Below are positions 15,324-20,563 of a stretch of 20,563 nt of DNA, one piece after another (the stretch's first letter is position 1; each line of letters opens with the position of its first letter). The position numbers were made by a program, and so were the translations under genes. The notes beneath the pieces are model-generated. The model saw only the letters and a list, made by a program, of their open reading frames with translations, did not search any database and was not told the origin of the DNA. Source of the DNA: an uncultured Alphaproteobacteria bacterium (GTDB lineage: Bacteria; Pseudomonadota; Alphaproteobacteria; HIMB59); NCBI GenBank assembly GCA_902632575.1, contig CACPCY010000011.1:1-20563 (forward strand), in the 5' to 3' direction.

Positions 15324-15854
15324 ATGATAAATATTAAATGTGATGATGATTTTTTAAATAAAAATATTGTAGGTCTAATAGAGCAAAAAAATTTTTTTCT
15401 AAAAAAGAATTATTCTAATAAGTATTTTTTCCAACTTAGATTTAATCAACATGAGAATTTCTTATATTGTACAATTGATGATAAAAAAATAAAATTTAAA
15501 TTGCCAATAAATTTTGAAGAAATGTTTGAAAAAATATATGACTTCGTCTCAAATAAAAATATTATTTTAAAAAATTTTAATTACTATCCATTTAAACAAT
15601 TATTGAAGAATGAAAAAAAAAGCACTCTTTTTAGTGAGATACAAAATAATATAATGATACACTTATTATTAAATTTAGATGAAGGTGTTGAGAAAACGGA
15701 TTTAATTAGAAGCATTTGGCCAAAAGATAAGGATATTTTTCTAAATAAGTTAGACACTCATTTGACAAACTTAAAAAATCAGATTTACAATGACTTAAAT
15801 TTTGATCTTAAATTTTCATCAAGTTCTGGCAGACTAAAGTTAAGTATTAATTAA
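15324..15854 (+). CDS. Small winged-helix-like protein (OmpR-type C-terminal domain)
   Basis: A 176-residue protein without signal peptide. The C-terminal 65 residues resemble the OmpR/PhoB DNA-binding domain: IMIHLLLNLDEGVEKTDLIR then SIWP, followed by the recognition-helix-like LNKLDTHLTNLKNQI and a short wing with GRLKLS. In OmpR-type proteins the same places hold 'LL..VWG', 'tvdvHI.rLRkKL' and 'G.GYrl'. No receiver domain or phospho-acceptor Asp is seen in the N-terminal half, which is Phe/Asn/Lys-rich. It could be a one-domain transcription factor, with unknown targets. The ATG directly follows the lolA stop. The last 15 bp overlap the convergent ftsK end. Confidence 0.55.
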   Translation: MINIKCDDDFLNKNIVGLIEQKNFFLKKNYSNKYFFQLRFNQHENFLYCTIDDKKIKFKLPINFEEMFEKIYDFVSNKNIILKNFNYYPFKQLLKNEKKSTLFSEIQNNIMIHLLLNLDEGVEKTDLIRSIWPKDKDIFLNKLDTHLTNLKNQIYNDLNFDLKFSSSSGRLKLSIN

Positions 15855-17912
15855 TATTTCTCTTTTTCCAGTATGATTTGGTTGTGATACTACTCCTCTT
15901 TGTTCAAGGGCTTCCATAATTCTAGCGGCTTTATTGTAGCCTATTTGAAAATTTCTTTGGAGAAAACTTGTAGATGCTTTGTTCGTTGATTTTATAAGAT
16001 CAATAGACTTAGTAATAAGAGCTTCATCTTCTTCGCTTAAGGTATCAAAATTTTCATCATTATTTTTAATGATTTCATCTAACTCATCTAGGTATTTGAC
16101 TTTTTGTTTTCTTTTTATTTCATTTATAAGCTTATTAACTTCATTGTCAGATATAAAAGCTGATTGATATCTAATTATATTTCCTCCATTTTTTGACATT
16201 AACATGTCTCCATTTCCAAGTAATTGTTCAGCTCCGATTTCTCCAAGAACAGTCCTACTGTCATATTTACTTGCTACTTGAAAACTAATTCTTGATGGAA
16301 AATTTGCCTTAATACTCCCAGTAATAATGTCCACACTAGGACGTTGAGTAGCCATTACTAAATGAATGCCACATGCTCTCGCCATTTGAGCCAGTCTTTG
16401 AACGTAGTGTTCAACCTCTTTCCCTGCTGTCATCATTAAATCTGCCATTTCATCAATGAAAACAACAATGTAAGGCAATTTTTCTAAAGATTTTTCATTG
16501 TAACCTTCAAGGCTCCTTGTATTTTCCTCATTCATTAAAGAGTATCTCCTTTCCATTTCTTTACATACCCATTTTAATGCTAGGATTGCTTTCTTTGGTT
16601 CAGTCACTACAGGCGTCAATAAATGCGCAATATCATTATATACACTTAACTCAAGCATTTTTGGATCTATAAGAATTAACCTTAAATCTTTGGGAGAAAA
16701 TTTATAAAGTATACTTGTTAGAAGGGTATTGATAAAAACAGATTTGCCTGAACCAGTAGTTCCAGCGACTAAAAGATGAGGTGTTTTACTTAAATCAATC
16801 ACTTCAATTTTTCCAGATATGTCCTTACCTATGCATAATGGAATTTTTAATGAACTTTTTTTAAAGTTATCGTCACTTAAAAGCTCTTTTATTGTTACAG
16901 TTTCTCGTTTTTCATTTGGTACTTCTACACCTAAATATTGAGTTCCAAAAATTTGAGAAATTCTAACTGCCCCTACTCCCATGCTCCTAGATATGTCATC
17001 AGCTAGGTTAATAATTGTATTTATTTTAATTCCAGCCGCAGGCAAAATTTCGAACAATGTAACAACTGGTCCAAGCTTTACATTTATCACTTGTATATCA
17101 ATATTAAAATCTTCAAATACTCTCTCTAGTAATTCAGAGTTGGATTTAATTTTTTCTTTATCAGTTTTTTTTTCTGATAGAGTATTACTCGTATCCAAAA
17201 TTTCTAATGAAGGAGAAAAATATTTTGATGTTAGATCTTCGTCTTCCCAATCATATTCATTTGTAGCCTCTCTAATTATTTTATTATCTTCCTCTTTAGT
17301 AACATTTATTATCGGATCTTTTTTAATTTTATTAACTTCTAATTCTTCATTACTATTATTAAATAAGTTTTTAAATTTTATCTTTGGTATTTTGATTAGA
17401 GAAATAATGTTCTGTGAAATTAAATAAAATACTAGCCCAATTATAGACGTTAAATAATTAATATAGTTTAAGCTATGCAAAGAATTGAAATTTTCAGCAA
17501 ACGCCCCCCAAGTAGCTAGTGAGTCAATAAATGTCACATTAAAATTAATATGTATTAGTGTTTGAGGAATTAGTACAAGACTTAAAAAAAAAGTTATTAG
17601 CCTTATGAAGATGTATTTAGGTCTTTTGTGATAAAAGACTAAAAGAGAGTATATTAAAAAAAATAAAATTATTAAATACCCCAATATCCCAAAGGTATAA
17701 AAAACTAAACTTGCATAATAAGAACCAAAGTCACCTAAGAAATTTCCAGAGGTGGCACTAGTATTTGTCAAAAACGAATTATCATTTATATCAAAAGTTA
17801 ATAAAGCAGCAGCTGACAATATTGATATGAATAAAAGAAATAAAGCGTATGTATAATTTAAAAATAATGCGTATTTTTCTTTGAATATATCAGGAATATA
17901 TTTACTTTTCAT
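15840..17912 (-). CDS. ftsK: DNA translocase FtsK
   Basis: Septum-anchored hexameric pump that clears chromosome ends at division. The 690-residue protein is shorter than most (about 780-880, E. coli 1329), mainly through a short linker. The N-terminus has four membrane segments (about 18-40, 68-92, 103-123, 150-170). The motor domain has Walker A VAGTTGSGKS (near 380-390), Walker B VVFIDEMADLM (near 482-492) and MATQRPSVDIITG. The gamma winged helix (about 630-690) includes STSFLQRNFQIGYNKAARIM and GVVSQP, which reads KOPS sites. The ATG at 17910-17912 has no SD. It diverges from the UbiH-like gene across 27 bp and overlaps the convergent winged-helix gene by 15 bp. Confidence 0.96.
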   Translation of the reverse strand: MKSKYIPDIFKEKYALFLNYTYALFLLFISILSAAALLTFDINDNSFLTNTSATSGNFLGDFGSYYASLVFYTFGILGYLIILFFLIYSLLVFYHKRPKYIFIRLITFFLSLVLIPQTLIHINFNVTFIDSLATWGAFAENFNSLHSLNYINYLTSIIGLVFYLISQNIISLIKIPKIKFKNLFNNSNEELEVNKIKKDPIINVTKEEDNKIIREATNEYDWEDEDLTSKYFSPSLEILDTSNTLSEKKTDKEKIKSNSELLERVFEDFNIDIQVINVKLGPVVTLFEILPAAGIKINTIINLADDISRSMGVGAVRISQIFGTQYLGVEVPNEKRETVTIKELLSDDNFKKSSLKIPLCIGKDISGKIEVIDLSKTPHLLVAGTTGSGKSVFINTLLTSILYKFSPKDLRLILIDPKMLELSVYNDIAHLLTPVVTEPKKAILALKWVCKEMERRYSLMNEENTRSLEGYNEKSLEKLPYIVVFIDEMADLMMTAGKEVEHYVQRLAQMARACGIHLVMATQRPSVDIITGSIKANFPSRISFQVASKYDSRTVLGEIGAEQLLGNGDMLMSKNGGNIIRYQSAFISDNEVNKLINEIKRKQKVKYLDELDEIIKNNDENFDTLSEEDEALITKSIDLIKSTNKASTSFLQRNFQIGYNKAARIMEALEQRGVVSQPNHTGKREILINT

Positions 17913-17939
17913 TTTTCTAAACTAAATATATTCGTCTTA
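17913..17939. promoter_or_regulatory. Divergent promoter gap between ftsK and ubiH-like gene
   Basis: 27 bp containing AATATATT (17925-17932), readable as TATATT in both directions. On the plus strand it ends 7 nt before the ATG, so the mRNA would start at or beside the start codon. On the minus strand it ends 12 nt before the ftsK ATG, giving a leader of about 5 nt. No SD is present on either side. Confidence 0.4.
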
Positions 17940-19061
17940 ATGAAAAATAAAATCTTAAAATATGATTTTTTAGTTGTGGGGGGTGGCTTAATTGGGGCTC
18001 TTGCTGCTTTTGCCTTACACAAAAAGAATTATAAAATTTTAGTGATTGACAAAAATAATGACATTTTAAAAGACAAAAGAACACTTGCAGTAAATGCTAA
18101 TTCAAAAGAATTTCTCGAGCAACTTGATCTTTGGAGGCATATTTCTTCGAAGCCTCAAGAAATAAAGAAAATTATTATTAAAGACTATATCAATTCTTCA
18201 CCACTTTTGTTTTCCAATAACAATGAACCAATGGGAAATGTTATTTTTAATAATGAATTATACCAAATACTAAGAAAAAAATTAACTAATTTAAAATTAT
18301 TAAAAACAAACATAGAAATCAATTTAGAAAATTTGAAGCCATTAAAAAAATTAAAAATTAGTAATAAATTTTACACATTCAAAAAGATTATTATTAGTAT
18401 CGGTAAAAACGTAAACTTAAATCCTGAACAAAAAAGTATTATCTTCGATGACGGACATAATTCTTATGTTGGTTTTTTTAATCATATAAACGACCACAAT
18501 AATATTGCTTATGAAGTTTTTAAAAAAGAAGGCCCACTAGCAATCTTACCTTCACCTTCCTTTAATCGTAAAAGGTCTACATTTATTTATTCAACTAATA
18601 AGAAGACATCACAAGCAAAAATAAACTCTATTATTAAAAAAGATTTTAAATTTTCTCACGGTCGTATGATATTTGATAATTCAATGTATAAATATCCAGT
18701 AATTCCACACTTAAAAAAATATAATAAAGATTTTATTTATATTGGTGACTCTTTGAGATCAATTCACCCTGTTGCTGGTCAAGGATGGAACCTAGGAGTA
18801 AAAGATATTCAAACATTATGTAAATTAACAGATCAGTATCATTTAGATTTTAAAATCTTTAATTCGATTTATTATTCCAGGAGAATGACAGAGAGCTTTC
18901 TATATTTAGGTTTTACTTCTCTAATAAACTTTGTTTACGAAAACCAAAAACCATTTAATAAGAGAATCATTAAAGCAGGGTATGAAGGTTTGAGAAACTT
19001 TGAGTTTGCTAGAAAACTATTTATTAAACAAGCTATGGGCAGAATTAATTTAATTGATTAG
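17940..19061 (+). CDS. UbiH/COQ6-family FAD-dependent hydroxylase
   Basis: Flavin monooxygenase family that hydroxylates the ubiquinone ring in its aerobic synthesis. The 373-residue protein has the Rossmann FAD motif FLVVGGGLIGALAA (about 10-23) followed by an Asp-ended strand (LVIDK), then the RTLAVNANSKEFLEQL block. GPLAILPSP lies near 200, and the second FAD motif YIGDSLRSIHPVAGQGWNLG near 275-294. The middle DG motif (usually GADGxxSxxR) is not recognisable; the expected place reads SIGKNVNLNPEQ. It is somewhat shorter than UbiH (about 390-400). A hydroxylase gene here, next to ftsK and a LON-domain gene, is usual in Alphaproteobacteria. Which ring position it acts on cannot be told. The end overlaps the convergent LON-domain gene by 17 bp. 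Confidence 0.83.
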   Translation: MKNKILKYDFLVVGGGLIGALAAFALHKKNYKILVIDKNNDILKDKRTLAVNANSKEFLEQLDLWRHISSKPQEIKKIIIKDYINSSPLLFSNNNEPMGNVIFNNELYQILRKKLTNLKLLKTNIEINLENLKPLKKLKISNKFYTFKKIIISIGKNVNLNPEQKSIIFDDGHNSYVGFFNHINDHNNIAYEVFKKEGPLAILPSPSFNRKRSTFIYSTNKKTSQAKINSIIKKDFKFSHGRMIFDNSMYKYPVIPHLKKYNKDFIYIGDSLRSIHPVAGQGWNLGVKDIQTLCKLTDQYHLDFKIFNSIYYSRRMTESFLYLGFTSLINFVYENQKPFNKRIIKAGYEGLRNFEFARKLFIKQAMGRINLID

Positions 19062-19704
19062 GGTTGTTGCTACTTACAATTTGGAAAGTATTCAAATCAA
19101 GAATGGAGTTGATCGTTTCAATTCTCGAAGAAATATTTGGTGACTCCAAAATCGCTTGTTTATCAATTTTGTTAAAAGGAGCAAGCATTGCAAGTGTTGA
19201 TAAGAGTTGTAAGTTTGATGTTTCAGCAAGTACGTCTTTATCGATATCTAATTTCTTCATTTTAAAAAAATTCGTATATTTCTGTATTAGCGTTTTTCGG
19301 TCAATATTTGGCTCCATATCTGTTAGATCATCATGATAGTCATCACAATCAATTGAACCTTGGTAATATCCTCTAGCATTAAGGTTCCTCTCATGTAATA
19401 CAAACCGACAAACCCCTTCAAGATTAAGCACAAGCCTATAGTCTGGTGTTTCTATATATGATGTAATTTTTCCAATACACCCCATTTGAAATAACTCGTT
19501 ATTATTGTTTTTTGGTTGTATGATCCCAATCATTCGATGATCTTTAAGGCTATCTAAGGTCATTTTAATGTACCTTTCTTCAAAAATATTTAGTGGCAAC
19601 TTTCCAAAAGGTAAAAGCAAAACATTATCAAGCGGAAAAAGTGGAATTGATTTTGGTAAAAATTTAGTATTTACCTCAAAAAGTTTTTTTATATTATCAT
19701 CCAT
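19045..19704 (-). CDS. LON-substrate-binding-domain protein (Lon N-terminal domain, no protease)
   Basis: A 219-residue stand-alone copy of the domain found at the N-terminus of Lon protease. The family opening is seen in IPLFPLDNVLLLPFGKLPLNIFEERYIKM (its first half within residues 20-34), then IGIIQPK, FQMGCIGKITSYIETPDYRLV and LNLEGVCRF. No ATPase or protease domain follows. In Alphaproteobacteria such 'peptidase S16, lon-like' proteins regularly follow the thioredoxin-TPR gene, which suggests a proteostasis link, but their role is not established. The ATG overlaps the stop of the preceding gene (TAATG), so the two are translated together. Confidence 0.9.
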   Translation of the reverse strand: MDDNIKKLFEVNTKFLPKSIPLFPLDNVLLLPFGKLPLNIFEERYIKMTLDSLKDHRMIGIIQPKNNNNELFQMGCIGKITSYIETPDYRLVLNLEGVCRFVLHERNLNARGYYQGSIDCDDYHDDLTDMEPNIDRKTLIQKYTNFFKMKKLDIDKDVLAETSNLQLLSTLAMLAPFNKIDKQAILESPNISSRIETINSILDLNTFQIVSSNNPNQLN

Positions 19705-20563
19705 TATTTAAACATCAGGCTTGATAGTTTTTTACGAGCCTCAATTACATTTGTATCATTAAATCCAAGTAATTCAAAATATTCTAAAAGTTTTTTCTTT
19801 GCCAAATTCTCTTTCCAATTTGGATCCTGTTCAAATATTTTTAGAAGCTCATTAAATCCTTTTTCTGTTTCAGATGAAGACAGGTAACTTTCAGCTAACT
19901 TAAATCTTAAACTTTTGTCATCAGGTTTTAATTTAACTTCTAAAGCTAGTTTCTCATAAGAGAGGTCTGAGCTTTTTTCTAATGCATTATCAATAAGTTT
20001 TTTTATTTTCAATATCTCATCATCTTTCAATATGCTACTATCTAAAGAATCATACATTTCTCTAGCATCTTTAAATCGCTTCAATTGTATTAAACTTCGT
20101 AATAGACCAGCAATAACTTTTGGGTTACCAGGGTCCATTGCAAATATTTTTTCAAAGAGCATCATTGCTTCGTTAAAATTTTGATTTCTAAATAAATCAT
20201 CTGCTTCATCCATAAGCTTTGGTATCTCATTTCCAGGTGTTGCATCTATTAACTTATTAACCATACTTTCAATTTTGCTCTCTGGTTGAGCCCCCTGAAA
20301 TGCATCTATAGGTTTCCCTTCAACAAAGCCATACACAGTCGGTATCGATTGAATATTTAACTGAGAGGCTATCCCTTGATTTTCATCGACATTAATTTTT
20401 GCAAGGATAATTTTCCCATTTTTAGAGTTAACAATTTTTTCCAATGTGGGAGTTAGCTGTTTACATGGTCCACACCATGGAGCCCAAAAGTCAACTAATA
20501 CTGGTGTGATTTTAGATTTTTCTATTACTTCACTTACAAATTGATCCTGACTAATATCAAAAA
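19704..20563 (-). CDS. cnoX: Thioredoxin-TPR chaperedoxin CnoX/YbbN (5' end outside the window)
   Basis: Partial gene: the reading frame stays open to the right edge, so the true start lies beyond 20563; 285 residues are visible. The thioredoxin domain shows LVDFWAPWCGPCKQLTP (codons at about 20451-20500), with both active-site cysteines, then the cis-Pro strand SIPTVYGF. From about 19720 to 20230 the chain has TPR-like helices (FRNQNFNEAMMLFEKIF; NPKVIAGLLRSLIQLKRF; KSLRFKLAESYLSSSETEKG). This is the CnoX/YbbN layout of a folding-protective thioredoxin. E. coli CnoX lacks the first Cys, whereas this one should be redox-active. It is co-transcribed with the LON-domain gene (1-nt overlap). The TTG at 20442-20444 is internal and not the start. 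Confidence 0.9.
   Translation of the reverse strand, partial: FDISQDQFVSEVIEKSKITPVLVDFWAPWCGPCKQLTPTLEKIVNSKNGKIILAKINVDENQGIASQLNIQSIPTVYGFVEGKPIDAFQGAQPESKIESMVNKLIDATPGNEIPKLMDEADDLFRNQNFNEAMMLFEKIFAMDPGNPKVIAGLLRSLIQLKRFKDAREMYDSLDSSILKDDEILKIKKLIDNALEKSSDLSYEKLALEVKLKPDDKSLRFKLAESYLSSSETEKGFNELLKIFEQDPNWKENLAKKKLLEYFELLGFNDTNVIEARKKLSSLMFK

Noticed and set aside
15841..15858. AT palindrome at the winged-helix/ftsK junction as a bidirectional terminator
   Set aside because: The pairing is only A-T, lies inside both coding ends and has no GC stem, so it would not form a stable terminator.
20442..20444. TTG as the start of the thioredoxin-TPR gene
   Set aside because: The frame stays open upstream and encodes the thioredoxin active site WCGPC, so the gene continues past the window edge.
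1..20563. Mobile elements, CRISPR arrays, tRNA/rRNA genes, toxin-antitoxin or defence islands
   Set aside because: Gene-to-gene gaps are too small to hold them and no direct repeat arrays, transposase motifs, cloverleaf sequences or toxin-antitoxin-like gene pairs were seen. The content is core housekeeping apart from the sulfotransferase pair.

Overview
The window is a compact, very AT-rich stretch of bacterial chromosome with 17 protein genes and almost no spare DNA; the largest gap is about 150 bp. Two neighbourhoods are typical of Alphaproteobacteria: mnmE-mnmG-rsmG-parA-parB facing holA-lptE-leuS-DUF3576, and cnoX/ybbN-LON domain-ubiH-like-ftsK-lolA. With the low GC, pervasive gene overlaps, a very acidic abundant porin and pared-down versions of housekeeping proteins, this suggests a streamlined marine alphaproteobacterium of SAR11 or HIMB59/AEGEAN-169 type. 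That lineage call is inference from gene order and composition only.

Layout. A minus-strand glycerophosphodiester phosphodiesterase (30-941) diverges from a five-gene plus-strand operon (1007-6366): MnmE and MnmG (tRNA wobble-uridine modification), RsmG (16S rRNA methylation), and ParA and ParB (chromosome segregation). A near-perfect parS site, the ParB target, lies on the first codons of mnmG (2335-2350), so the segregation genes sit next to their own centromere. Facing this operon is a minus-strand operon (10405 down to 6347): DUF3576 lipoprotein, leucyl-tRNA synthetase, LptE-like lipoprotein and a short HolA-like protein. Upstream of it is a monocistronic, well-terminated acidic outer-membrane porin gene (10507-11478).

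The middle holds a head-to-head pair: a TPR-sulfotransferase (minus) and a protein that looks like a sulfotransferase with both PAPS-binding motifs eroded (plus). The latter starts a plus-strand operon with yggS (PLP homeostasis), a LolA-like periplasmic protein and a small winged-helix-like protein. ftsK (minus) and a UbiH-type hydroxylase (plus) diverge from a 27-bp gap. The right end carries a LON-substrate-binding-domain protein and a thioredoxin-TPR protein (CnoX/YbbN) that runs off the window.

No tRNA, rRNA, CRISPR array, IS element, prophage or defence system was seen. I did not find a clearly new multi-gene system. The points most worth a second look are the parS site embedded in mnmG, the eroded sulfotransferase beside an intact one, the N-terminally shortened LeuRS, the short HolA candidate, the UbiH-like protein without its DG motif, and a pattern of near-leaderless promoters and TTG starts.
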